Source: Verrucomicrobiota bacterium
GTDB lineage: Bacteria; Verrucomicrobiota; Lentisphaeria; JABSQK01; JAJFLO01
NCBI GenBank assembly: GCA_021772615.1
Contig: JAJFLQ010000011.1
Coordinates: 62,001 to 126,000, forward strand
Reading direction: 5' to 3'
DNA length: 64,000 bases
In this document: piece after piece, positions 9,707 through 18,742 of the stretch
How the letters are laid out: every line of letters starts with the position of its first letter
Numbering within the stretch: position 1 is the first letter of the stretch
Program-made: the position numbers and the translations under genes
The notes under the pieces: model-generated
The model's database searches: none
What the model was told of the DNA's origin: nothing
Seen by the model: the letters and a program-made list of their open reading frames with translations, nothing else

Positions 9707-10099
9707 ACACTGCGAAGCTCGCGCAGATTTCGCACAGCGACGTACCGTTCTTCATCGGTGTTGCGCTGCCACCACGAAGCCGCCTTCCGGCTGTAACGCG
9801 ACGCGCGGAGGTGCAGCGGCGGATGCGATGAGAAATAGTCACGAATCGGGTTGGGTAAGTCGAGATGGCCGGAACCGGTGAATTGCGAGGCGTCATGATA
9901 CGACAGCATACTCTCGAAAGCTGCGCCGACTGCCGCGGGATCATACCGGGTATTTAGCAGGATAGCGGCCAAGCACCTCGAAGCCCGGTGCGAGCGAAGG
10001 TGTAACAGACTCGCTCTGCTTTATGGTCAGCAAGTGTGCAACCAGTGCGATACCAGTGCCCGCGATAACGACAAGCAGCATGACGCGAAACGCCCTCAC
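9616..10099 (-). pseudogene. Remnant of an M48-like peptidase, internal deletion and frameshift
   Basis: The GTG at 10099 overlaps the stop of the upstream DUF2339 remnant (GTGA), the mark of an old operon. The first ~45 codons give a membrane or signal segment (FRVMLLVVIAGTGIALVAHL) and the frame ends at PAKYPV. At the same bases another frame continues as LLNTRYDPAAV...FESML and later DYFSSHPPLHLR, which resemble the C-terminal part of M48 metallopeptidases. The HEXXH zinc site that should lie between is missing, so an internal deletion left the two ends out of frame. The family call rests on the C-terminal motif only. Confidence 0.45.
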
Positions 10100-11765
10100 C
10101 TCTTTGGTCCTGAGTCGAATTTTCGGTAGAGCACGTTCATGGTCATCATGATCCCGCCGACACCAAGAAAAACCAAACCCCGTGTGAGCGTTCCGCTGCG
10201 GACCATGTCGAAGAATACGAGACGCACAAGGCAAACGCCGAGCAACGCCATCGACAGCGACCGAAAATGCGGTACGCTGAGTTTCAACGACAGGATGAAG
10301 ATAATGAAACTCTGCACCACAAACACGAATGTCAGCGTCGCGGCGCCGAATCGCCAATACGCAAACACCGCCATCGACGCGAATAGCGGATAGTAAATCC
10401 AGATATTCTTCGCCGGTCGAATAGCTGCGGTAAGCGAACCGATCCACCGCAGGCCATCAGGAAAATCGAGGCCGGCGAGGAAGCTGTCGCGATGGATGCG
10501 AGCCAGATAGATACTCTCAAGTAGGACCACCGTCGTGCCGAGGAACCAGGGTTTGAAATACCATTCCGCCTTCGCAGTCTCGATCGTACTGGTCACAGCC
10601 GCGAGTTGCACGGCGGCGGCCCAGGCGAAAAGGAGTGAGTAGAAATCCAGGCGGCACGCCACGCGATCGCGCAAGCGAGGTCCGATGGCACTCAAGACCA
10701 GCGCCGCGGCGCCCCAAACCAGCGGATGAAACAGTGTCGGCAGCTCTACGATAAGCACGGCGACCAGAAACAGGATGAGCACCTCGACGAACAGCGGATG
10801 AATCCGTGACCACAGCGGCGGTCGCGTGGCCTCATCCGGATCCGGCGCGATCATCCAATAGGCGATTACACCGGCGGCAAGGATCTCTATCAACACGCGC
10901 ACACGAATCATGCCGAGGTAGACTTCGCTCTGTATGTGCACGGTAAAGTTGCGTACAAGAAAGGCTGCGATAAAGAGAAGCCCGAGATTCAGGAGGCACC
11001 GGGACGGATAGCCCGACGCTACCGTGTCGCGGTGATTAACACGCCGGAAACACTCTAGAATTCCGACCGATAACAATATCCAGGCGACACCTTGAGCGCA
11101 CCGTAAACACCGATAAAACCAACTCCGGCAACCATTACAGCGGAACCGAGTATGCCGGTCCAGTTGTCAACGAATGTCTGTTCGAGTCGTTGCCACATCG
11201 GAACGGACTGCGAGGCTGCCGCTGGATCTACCGCCGTGGTATCCAGTCGATCATGCGGCAGCGGCGGCGGGAGAGCAGGTGGTCGCGTAGAGGCGGCGCG
11301 AGCAACACCGTCACAGCCAGGTTCAGCGCCGCCGGCATCTGCAGCGTGAGGGCCTGCGACGGTAATCGGGTGAACGGTAATCGGGCGAGGCGGATTAAAG
11401 ACGGATGCGGACGGCGCATAAACAACGCTTGCGGGCGCGTTGATTTCGCCGGCGCTCACAACGACATCGACACCCGCAGGCAACGACGTCACGACCGTGT
11501 CAGCCGTCTCGGCGTTCTCGACGACGGGCGGGGCCGCCGCGGCATGCGCAACGCCGGATTCCGCCGTTGCTGCAGTGGGCGGCGGCGGCAGCGGCGCCGT
11601 AGCCGCGCCAGCCGCGGCATTGCGCAACTCATGAACATCGCATTGCAGCAACCGAATCCTTCGCTCGAGTCGCTCATTCTTCGTCTCAATTTCGGTCAGG
11701 CGGCGGCAGATCATCACGCCGACGATCGACAACGTGATTAGTAATCCAACAAGAAAGGCAATCAT
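10096..11765 (-). pseudogene. DUF2339 membrane protein, broken into two frames
   Basis: The 5' part (11765-11055) encodes a start-proximal membrane helix, a coiled coil, a ~130-residue Pro/Ala-rich linker and the typical entry of DUF2339 proteins (FVDNWTGILGSAVMVAGVGF), then stops. The 3' part (from ~11076) carries about nine hydrophobic helices and ends with RGLVFLGVGGIMM and LYRKF, like the family C-terminus. The two frames overlap by ~20 bp and together give ~560 residues, against the 700-900 I expect for this family, so part of the middle is missing as well as the frame. Function of DUF2339 proteins is unknown. It is coupled to the peptidase remnant downstream. Confidence 0.6.
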
Positions 11766-12321
11766 ACAGGGCTCCGTGTGTTACGGTCGCGACTGCGATG
11801 CGGCGAGACAGTGCTTTTTGCGCCGCTCAACAGTTACGTCAACCGTAACAATCTAACGTCCACGGCACGGCAATGCCATTCAACGGAACACCGGCCGCTC
11901 GCCCTCCACGTACCTGCCTTACTCGATCGGATAGCGCTGGTGACACACAGCACGTGGTGGGCGGATGGCCCCAGCCGCCAAAGGCGTAACGCAACGAATC
12001 ATAGCCGAATTGCAAAGAATCCGGCCGCTGAGGCCCCGGCCTTAATGTTGCCCGTGGGAGGGGAACGACTGCCCCGCAAGGGAGCGCAGTATGACCGTTC
12101 TACGTTGGAGTTCACAGATTTATCTGTGGCCCTTTAGGTTTCTCTTGCGTGCCGCGAGAAAAGCCATCCCGCTGAGCGGGATGCACGCCAACGAAGAACG
12201 CAAGAAACCATGGATACACGCCGTCCAAAATTTGCGGAACTAGAGCAAAGCCGAAGGACGATGACCGGGGCGTTTGGCCCCGGATTTCTACGTTTCACTA
12301 AACCGCGCGCCCTCCATGGAA
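11766..12321. other. Intergenic region with repeat-like sequence
   Basis: No gene recognised. Bases ~12185-12215 (CACGCCAACGAAGAACGCAA) belong to the dispersed CCAACGAA family described elsewhere. The rest shows no protein similarity I can support. Confidence 0.4.
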
Positions 12322-14631
12322 TCACTCCGGCGGCTCAATCGTCGACGTCGTATCCGGCTCTGCGTTGGATCCAGCTGCCTGCGATGCAAGTTGTCTTGCG
12401 ATGTCGGCGAGGACATGTACGGCCTCGTCAATGATCCAACCACCTTTCTTGTCGCCGTTGCCACGCTCGTAGGCCTTGATCTTTTTGCGCCAGTACCGGT
12501 CCATCTGGATGTCGCCCAGACGCGCCGAGATCGCCAGCGGTTTCGTCTTTGCCTTGCGCCGCTCGCTGTAGAGCTTGCTTTCGCGAGCGATTGCATCAAG
12601 ATCGTATCGCGCCTGCATACGGCGGCGATGCCGACTGCCGACCTCCTCGACATACGCCCGCACTGCAAAGGTCGCAGGCACCGTCTGGGCAGCGATCTGA
12701 TCCCATGCCATGGCGTTCCGCAGCGCCGATTCGCCGATATCGAGATCGTCCTTGTAAGACGGAATGATGATATCCGGCACCATTCCCCGATGTTGGGTAG
12801 AACTGCCGTTGACGCGGTAGAATTTGGCGGTGGTCAACTTAAGTGTGCCGGGATTATCCTCGAACGGTATTTTCTTGCGGCGAAGCACACGCTTCAGTGA
12901 TTTCAGCGATTGCACGGTACCCTTTCCGTGTGTCGACACATCACCAATGACAATGCCGCGGCCGTAGTCCTGAATCGCCGCAGCGAAGATCTCACTCGCG
13001 GATGCGCTGTAGCGATTCACCAGAACGGCAAGCGGTCCCGCGTACGCGACGGTCCCATCCTTGTCCTTGAGAACACGGATTTTGCCGCCGGCGTATTTCA
13101 CCTGTACCACCGGCCCCTTCTCAAAAAACAAACCGGCAAGCGCTACTGCTTCGTCGAGACTGCCGCCGCCGTTCGAGCGAATATCGACAAGAACACCATG
13201 TACACCCTTGGATTCCGCCTCTGCGAGCAGCTGCCCCACGTCGCGCGCCGCGCTGGTAAAATTCTTCTCCTTCTTGCGTTCGGCATCGAAATCCCGATAA
13301 AACGACGGTAGCGTGATAATGCCAAGCTTGAGCCCGGCCGTCATCGTTTCGGCATCGTCGACCGGAACGGGGGCAGCGCTGTCGGCATGTGCTGGAACCG
13401 TGACGTATTTTATGCTGGCGGCACGTTTCGGGAGCTTAATTTTGGCACGGACAATATCGATCACTTCCGGATCGCTGTCGGCATCACTATCTTTGTGCAA
13501 CACAGACAGGTACACATGCGTTCCCTTGGGGCCGCGAATCCGTGAGACAACCTTACGCAGCGGCATGTTGGTGATCGTCACCGGCTCCTCATCTTCCTGA
13601 GCAACGGCGACAATCACATCATCCGCCTGCAATCGGCCGTCGCGCGCGGCCGCTCCGCCGGCGATGACCTCCACCACCTTAATCTGTCCTTCGTCGGAGG
13701 TCAGACGTGCGCCGATGCCTTCGAGCGACAACTTCATCGATATGTCGAAATTCTCCCGGGTTGCCGGCGCCATGTATGCCGAGTGCGGATCCCGAGCGCG
13801 TACGAGTGTGGAAAGATATATTTCGAGGATATCTAAAACCTCACGCTCGCGCAGACGCTTGAGGTATTTGTCGAGACTGGCGATGATCTCCTGCCCACCG
13901 GCATCCCAGTCGTATGTCTCCATTGCCGCGGTAATATCCGCCACAGATGGAATTGGCGCAGCGCCTGCCTCGTCCGTATCTGGTGCACCGTCGGCCTCGC
14001 CTGCCCTGTCCGATTGCTTTTCGCCGGTAGATTCGTCATCATCATCGTCGTCCTCGTCATCGTCATCGCCATCATCCTCGTCCTCATCTTCCTTCGGCTG
14101 CTCTTTTTCCGCAAGAACATGCTTCGCGATGCGAGAGATATGCCCATTCTTTAGGCGCAGCCGCCATACCTCGTCCAGTCTAGCCGCATCGGTGCACCAT
14201 GGGTCCTCTGATCGGTCAGTGTGGATGGATTCATCAAGATGTATATCGAAGGGCGCACACGCATGACTGCGGACATACGCAAGCCGCTCCTCGACCCGCG
14301 ATATCAGGCATTCATGCGCGTCGAAGGCAAAGGTCACGTCGCCGTCAAGGAGGAGGTCGTCAAGCTGTTCACGGAGCGATGTGAATCGTTCTATATCCTG
14401 CGCCAGAAAGTAGGTTCGATCGCGATCCAGCGCATTAAAATAGTGCTCGAAAAGCAGCGCGGACGCGGCATCGTCAACGGGTTGTTGCAAATAGTGAGAC
14501 GTCGCCGTTTGCTCGGCGACCGTACGGGCGATTACGGCCTCTTTCTCGCCCGGCCGAGGGCGCGGCAGCGCCTCGCCGTATACGAGCCCGGCGACAAACA
14601 CACATGCGAAGTACACCTGCAACCGGTTCAT
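12322..14631 (-). CDS. prc: Tail-specific carboxy-terminal processing protease (S41, Prc/Tsp type)
   Basis: A 769-residue exported protease that degrades or trims periplasmic proteins at the C-terminus. A signal peptide (residues 1-19) is followed by the Tsp N-terminal helical domain (~25-300) with HYFNALDRDRTYFLAQD. A PDZ domain spans ~320-420 (LEGIGARL). The S41 core (~450-640) contains DIRSNGGGSLDEA, RYSASASEIFAAAIQD with the catalytic Ser, and GDVSTHGKGTVQ with the catalytic Lys. The C-terminal DUF3340-like tail follows. An unusual feature is a run of Asp/Glu residues at ~183-203 inserted in the N-terminal domain. The start overlaps the stop of the heme A synthase gene (ATGA), implying translational coupling. 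Length and order match E. coli Prc relatives. Confidence 0.92.
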   Translation of the reverse strand: MNRLQVYFACVFVAGLVYGEALPRPRPGEKEAVIARTVAEQTATSHYLQQPVDDAASALLFEHYFNALDRDRTYFLAQDIERFTSLREQLDDLLLDGDVTFAFDAHECLISRVEERLAYVRSHACAPFDIHLDESIHTDRSEDPWCTDAARLDEVWRLRLKNGHISRIAKHVLAEKEQPKEDEDEDDGDDDDEDDDDDDESTGEKQSDRAGEADGAPDTDEAGAAPIPSVADITAAMETYDWDAGGQEIIASLDKYLKRLREREVLDILEIYLSTLVRARDPHSAYMAPATRENFDISMKLSLEGIGARLTSDEGQIKVVEVIAGGAAARDGRLQADDVIVAVAQEDEEPVTITNMPLRKVVSRIRGPKGTHVYLSVLHKDSDADSDPEVIDIVRAKIKLPKRAASIKYVTVPAHADSAAPVPVDDAETMTAGLKLGIITLPSFYRDFDAERKKEKNFTSAARDVGQLLAEAESKGVHGVLVDIRSNGGGSLDEAVALAGLFFEKGPVVQVKYAGGKIRVLKDKDGTVAYAGPLAVLVNRYSASASEIFAAAIQDYGRGIVIGDVSTHGKGTVQSLKSLKRVLRRKKIPFEDNPGTLKLTTAKFYRVNGSSTQHRGMVPDIIIPSYKDDLDIGESALRNAMAWDQIAAQTVPATFAVRAYVEEVGSRHRRRMQARYDLDAIARESKLYSERRKAKTKPLAISARLGDIQMDRYWRKKIKAYERGNGDKKGGWIIDEAVHVLADIARQLASQAAGSNAEPDTTSTIEPPE

Positions 14632-15587
14632 ATCGCCTCCGAAGCGGGCCGCAGCGCCTCAGCAGATAACGCCGGATGGAGCAGCCACAGGAAACAGGAA
14701 AACGACAGGCCGAGGATCATCGCGCCAACCAGAACATGTAATGTCGTCGGCACGATAGCGCGGCCGGTCCAGATGATCGAACCGCCAATGAGCACCTGGA
14801 TGACAACCAACGCCATGGCAAGTGCCGCCATCATGCGCGGCCAGAAGGTGAAATGCTTTAACGCGACCAGATACAGGACCGCGACAGCGATCACAACCAT
14901 ACAGGCCCACACACGATGCGCATAATGAATCGCCGTATCAAAGTCCCACTGTGCCGGCACAAGCCCGCCGTCGACCAATGGAAATGTCGGTATTGCCATC
15001 CCGGCGCCGCCATGGCGCATAACAGCGCCGATCATGAGTTGAATAAATACCACGGCGCAAACGGACAAGGCCAGAGGCCGATAACGACGTCGTTGGCCAT
15101 CAGTGCGACACGGCATATCACGGAGCCACGACGCGGAGGTCCCCCACGCCAGTGCGATGAGAACGCAAAAAAACGCCTGTGCAAGACAGGCATGGACGAT
15201 GGCAAAGGCGATGTTTTTTTCGATCACCCGCAGACCGCCGAGAATCCCCTGCAGTATCACCATCCCGAGCGCAAGCGCACCGAGCTTGCGCAGCCACTCG
15301 CGCGGACCACGCATTCGCAGCCAGAAAAACAAAATCAACGTGAGAAGTCCCACAATCGCACCGATCACGCGATGCCCATGCTCTTCGCGAACCATCGGCT
15401 GCTTCCACCACCCGGACGGATTGAGCGATCCAAACGACAGCGGCCAGTCGGGCACGGCGAGCCCTGCGCCGATCGTCGTGACCAGACCGCCTGCGTAGAT
15501 CAGCACAGCGGTCACGGCAACGACTACAACGGCATAAACGTGGAGCCATCTGTCGAATCGAGGCGGTTGGAACGTATCGGTATTCAT
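14628..15587 (-). CDS. ctaA: Heme A synthase (COX15/CtaA family)
   Basis: Oxidises the methyl group of heme O to give heme A, the cofactor of aa3-type cytochrome oxidases; an integral inner-membrane protein. About eight hydrophobic helices are visible. Key blocks are GGLVTTIGAGLAVPDWPLSF, EEHGHRVIGAIVG, a VHACLAQ helix and IHYAHRVWA, which supply heme-ligand histidines. I chose the ATG at 15587; an in-frame GTG 13 codons upstream (15626) has no better ribosome-binding site. Its stop overlaps the prc start, so the two are likely one operon. No oxidase subunits or CtaB are in the window. It diverges from the SDR gene across a 139-bp gap that should hold both promoters. Confidence 0.92.
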   Translation of the reverse strand: MNTDTFQPPRFDRWLHVYAVVVVAVTAVLIYAGGLVTTIGAGLAVPDWPLSFGSLNPSGWWKQPMVREEHGHRVIGAIVGLLTLILFFWLRMRGPREWLRKLGALALGMVILQGILGGLRVIEKNIAFAIVHACLAQAFFCVLIALAWGTSASWLRDMPCRTDGQRRRYRPLALSVCAVVFIQLMIGAVMRHGGAGMAIPTFPLVDGGLVPAQWDFDTAIHYAHRVWACMVVIAVAVLYLVALKHFTFWPRMMAALAMALVVIQVLIGGSIIWTGRAIVPTTLHVLVGAMILGLSFSCFLWLLHPALSAEALRPASEAI

Positions 15588-15726
15588 CTGGATATAGCTA
15601 GTGTCAAGTTCGGCGAGAGCAAACACCAGTGAAAAAGCTGGCTATTGGGTGGTCGCGGCACTACAGTTCACCGGACAGCGGTATTTTGCAAGAGCAGCGT
15701 GTAAATCAAACTGCAGGCAATGGATC

Positions 15727-16503
15727 ATGCACAACGAACTGAAGGGCAAACGTGTACTTGTCACCGGTGCATCGGTAGGAATCGGTGCAGCGATTGCCGA
15801 GGCATATGGACGTTGCGGCTGCCGCGTGCTCGTGCACTTTCGATCGCATGCGATTGAAGCTGAACAAACAGCAGCGACCATAACATGCAGCGGCGGCCAG
15901 GCGACGATCTTCGAAGCCGATCTCCGTGAAGAGAGTGCAATCGAATCGATGTTTTCGTTTCTGGACAAAACCTGGGACGGCATCGACATTCTTGTCAATA
16001 ACGCCGGCGTGGTGCACAAAGGCAGCGTATTGGCTACTGCGTCGGCCGAATGGGACGATACGCTCGCAACGAACTTGCGCGCGCCGTACCTTGCAAGCCG
16101 CTGCGCGGGCCGACGCATGACCGAGCAAACTGCCGGTACGATCATAAATATATCCAGCATTCACGGCAGCCGCAGCGCCGAGAATTTCTCAGCGTATGCG
16201 GTTTCCAAAGCAGGACTGGAGTCCCTGACTCGAGCGCTGGCGGTCGAGTGGGCGCCGTTCGGCATCCGCGTTAATGCCGTCGCACCGGGCGTTGTCCCGG
16301 TCGAGCGCAGTCGTGAGTATTTGGCCGAAACAGCGGAAGACTGGCTGCCATACATTCCGCTCGGGCGCTTTGGTACGCCGGAAGAGATCGCTCAGCTTGT
16401 CGTGTTCCTCAGCGGTTCGTCTGCATCGTGGATCACAGGACAAGTATACGGTTGCGACGGCGGTGTCCTCGCCCGCATCCACCTGCCGAACCGCCGCCCC
16501 TGA
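15727..16503 (+). CDS. Short-chain dehydrogenase/reductase (FabG-like)
   Basis: A 258-residue NAD(P)-dependent oxidoreductase of the classical SDR family. The cofactor motif TGASVGIG is at ~13-20, NNAG near ~90, the catalytic Ser in NISSIHGS, and YAVSK (Tyr/Lys) around ~155. The C-terminal GQVYGCDGG matches FabG and glucose/gluconate dehydrogenase-like members. The ATG at 15727 gives a standard N-terminus (LKGKRVLVTGA); an upstream extension to 15601 has no support. The substrate cannot be told from sequence. It stands alone, followed by hairpin repeats. Confidence 0.88.
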   Translation: MHNELKGKRVLVTGASVGIGAAIAEAYGRCGCRVLVHFRSHAIEAEQTAATITCSGGQATIFEADLREESAIESMFSFLDKTWDGIDILVNNAGVVHKGSVLATASAEWDDTLATNLRAPYLASRCAGRRMTEQTAGTIINISSIHGSRSAENFSAYAVSKAGLESLTRALAVEWAPFGIRVNAVAPGVVPVERSREYLAETAEDWLPYIPLGRFGTPEEIAQLVVFLSGSSASWITGQVYGCDGGVLARIHLPNRRP

Positions 16504-16533
16504 GTCAAGGGCGGAACGACATCAACCGTCCAG

Positions 16534-16652
16534 AAAATGGAGGGACGCAGTCCTCTGCGTCCGAAAACGCAACGGCCACAAAAATGGAGGGACGCAGTCC
16601 TCTGCGTCCGAAAACGCAACGCCTTGCGGTCACAGAGGACTGTGCCCCTCCA
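16534..16652. repeat. Two 41-bp direct repeats with perfect hairpins plus an inverted third copy
   Basis: A 41-bp unit occurs at 16534-16574 and 16581-16621. Each contains GGACGCAG-TCCT-CTGCGTCC, a perfect 8-bp stem with a 4-base loop (16543-16562 and 16589-16608). A diverged copy in the opposite orientation spans ~16633-16652. It sits between the convergent SDR and STAS genes and may also end transcription, but there is no T-run. Confidence 0.75.
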
Positions 16653-16687
16653 AAGCCGCGGCCACGGCAAGGATCTGTGGACCACGC

Positions 16688-17038
16688 CTAACCCGCTTCA
16701 TTCACTCGATTCGCTGCGAGCGCCTCGTCCGACGAACCGTGAATGGTGAAAATCGATGCAAACCCGGAGATGTCGAAAATCTCCTGGAGGCCAGCAGACA
16801 TGCCTGCGAGCTGGACCCCGCCTCCATAAACCTTTACCTGCTTTGATATTACCAGAAGCACCCGCAGGCCTGCGCTGCTCAGGAACATAGTCTCGCTGAA
16901 ATCGATTATGATCGTGCCGACCTGTTCGGCAACCAGCGTCTCCAGCTGCTGTTGAACGGCACCGGATGTTACAGAGTCCAAGCGTCCGACCAGCGCCGCA
17001 ATCGCGACACCTTTTTCTTTGCGAATGTTTACGTCCAT
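16688..17038 (-). CDS. STAS-domain anti-sigma-factor antagonist
   Basis: A 116-residue single STAS domain like SpoIIAA/RsbV. The diagnostic loop is FLSSAGLRVLL, where one of the Ser residues is the site that a partner anti-sigma kinase would phosphorylate; IIIDFSE precedes it. Unphosphorylated members bind the anti-sigma factor and free a sigma factor. No RsbW-like kinase or PP2C phosphatase is nearby, so its partners are encoded elsewhere. Confidence 0.88.
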   Translation of the reverse strand: MDVNIRKEKGVAIAALVGRLDSVTSGAVQQQLETLVAEQVGTIIIDFSETMFLSSAGLRVLLVISKQVKVYGGGVQLAGMSAGLQEIFDISGFASIFTIHGSSDEALAANRVNEAG

Positions 17039-17213
17039 ATTCTACGTCCTTCGCCGGCCGGTCATCCGCATCCGCCTGATCGAAGTGCAGTCCTTCAGGC
17101 CGGCGCGTAATACCACGGCATGCGAAAAAATATCAATACTAACGATGTTTATTGTGTCGATTCATCATTAAAATTGCGGAAATATGACGGCCCTCTCGCG
17201 TAACAGGCCAGTT

Positions 17214-17640
17214 TCAATTGATGTCTTCTCGGGTGCCGAGGGAGATCTGCACCGCGCGATCGGTGTGGATCCAGTAGCTGCCGCGCTTACTGAGTTGCAT
17301 GCCAGATAGTTCTCTCTTTTCCAGACGTTCGGCCCAGTAAGGAACAAGCGAAAATTGAGCCGAACCAGTGACATGATCTTCAGAAATTCCGGCACCAGGG
17401 GGCGGACAACCGCGATACGAAATCGGATTTTTTCCCGGAAGCCGCGATCACGAGTATAAAGCACTCGAGCCAGGCGGTTGCACCAATATAGGGATCAGAT
17501 CTAAAGATAATCTTCTTCTCCTCGAAAACAATCATTAAGTCGCGGGAGGACAAGACCTCGGTTCGCGATCGCCCGAGTATCTTGCTCAGTCCAGGATCAA
17601 ACAGCATGCAACCCGCCGGATACGCTATCGCTTTAAATCC
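17214..17640 (-). pseudogene. PhzF-family isomerase remnant, truncated and frameshifted
   Basis: One frame reads MLFDPGLSKILG, EVLSSRDLMIVFEE and DFVSRLSAPW. The reading then continues in another frame as PGAGISEDHVTGSAQFSL, VPYWAERLEKREL and ends at 17214. SRD-MIVFE, FVSR--AP and the EDxVTGSA block are hallmarks of the PhzF/YHI9 family. The N-terminal half is absent and at least one frameshift separates the two segments, so it should be inactive. Confidence 0.7.
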
Positions 17641-18020
17641 GCAAATGTAGAATGTAGAGTCACTGATGGGTTGTCAGTCGATCCCCTGAGCGACATTGCG
17701 ACGCTCAATGCGCCGCGTTACCAGGTACACCTGATCGCATCCATTTTGTTTTAGACCATACGGTAATCTTCAAGTATTTACACTGTTTTCTGTATGGATC
17801 GACAGCGCCTGGCTCGCAAACCACGTGGTCCATTTTCAGTGCAGCAGGATGCTGCTAAAGGTCGTCCATTGGAACCGCGCTGCCACCGGAAAATGAGGCG
17901 AATGTTTTCAAGAAGGCAAGTCAAATCAGTGACTCACATAAATGTGGATTGTTCCGACTTGCGACCGAACGGTTTCGTGGCACTCGATTCTATAGCGATC
18001 TCCCATGGCAGGAAAAGATA
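17641..18020. other. Intergenic, leader of the secreted-protein genes
   Basis: No gene recognised. The last bases supply AGGAAAAGATA as ribosome-binding site for the gene at 18021. I could not pick out a convincing promoter or terminator. Confidence 0.35.
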
Positions 18021-18731
18021 ATGGAAACCAGGAAACGTAGGGCGTGCGCCGCTATCGCCTTTTGGGCCGCTTTGGCGGTATTACATGCCGGCGCAGACAC
18101 ATTCACCACTGATGCGGTCGGATTTGTCCGATTCGACGGCGGGCAAAACCAAAGCGTCAGCGTGAGCAATCCGTTTGTGCGTAAACAGGAACCAATGGAG
18201 GCCGAGGAGCTGGCCGACCATTTGGCCGCGACCTCAACAGCTGGTGATTACCTCCATATTTGGACCGGATTCAATTTCAATAGCTATGAGCTGAAGGACG
18301 GCGTCTGGAAAGTCTTCGAGACAGACACAGCGGCGCCGGCCGGGCGTTTAACGCGAGACATTGGATTGAATGGTGTCATGGTCACGCACAATTCACCGGG
18401 TACGATTAACATTGCGTTTACAGGGGCGTTGCCGGATGCCGACGCGATAACGCTCCAGATGGCTGCGGGCGAATGGACGATGGTCAATTTTCCGTTTGCG
18501 ATCGACATCAAATTGAATGATGTGAATTGGAACGGGGCCGGGGATGGCGATCGCATTAGAATCTGGAATAGCGCTGGCGCCGCATGGCGCCTGTTCCAGC
18601 GTATCGATGGAGCCTGGGTCGGCGACGGCGTATCGGATCTCATCGTACCCGCGGGCACACCGTTCATCTACTTCAATTCATCCGTGGCAATCAGAACGCT
18701 GCGCTTCACAAATCCGATTTCGCTCGAGTAA
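18021..18731 (+). CDS. Exported protein of unknown function
   Basis: A 236-residue protein with a clear signal peptide (METRKRRACAAIAFWAALAV to about residue 25). The mature N-terminus, TTDAVGFVRFDGG, resembles a group of exported PVC-type proteins. The rest is beta-rich with WTMVNFPF, RIRIWNS and VPAGTPFIYFN, similar in rhythm to the GWNLI units in the proteins at 1-1581 and 18743-19975. The ATG at 18021 is chosen over 17949 because AGGA lies 8 bases upstream and the signal peptide begins there. It probably forms an operon with the gene 11 bp downstream. Confidence 0.65.
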   Translation: METRKRRACAAIAFWAALAVLHAGADTFTTDAVGFVRFDGGQNQSVSVSNPFVRKQEPMEAEELADHLAATSTAGDYLHIWTGFNFNSYELKDGVWKVFETDTAAPAGRLTRDIGLNGVMVTHNSPGTINIAFTGALPDADAITLQMAAGEWTMVNFPFAIDIKLNDVNWNGAGDGDRIRIWNSAGAAWRLFQRIDGAWVGDGVSDLIVPAGTPFIYFNSSVAIRTLRFTNPISLE

Positions 18732-18742
18732 GAAGGACACAA

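Noticed and set aside
13664..14266. Ser-rich plus-strand frame of 200 codons
   Set aside because: It is the complement of the acidic run of the Prc gene; Ser codons opposite Asp/Glu codons give a false low-complexity protein.
16534..16652. CRISPR array
   Set aside because: Only two direct copies separated by 6 bp, with no spacers and no cas genes.
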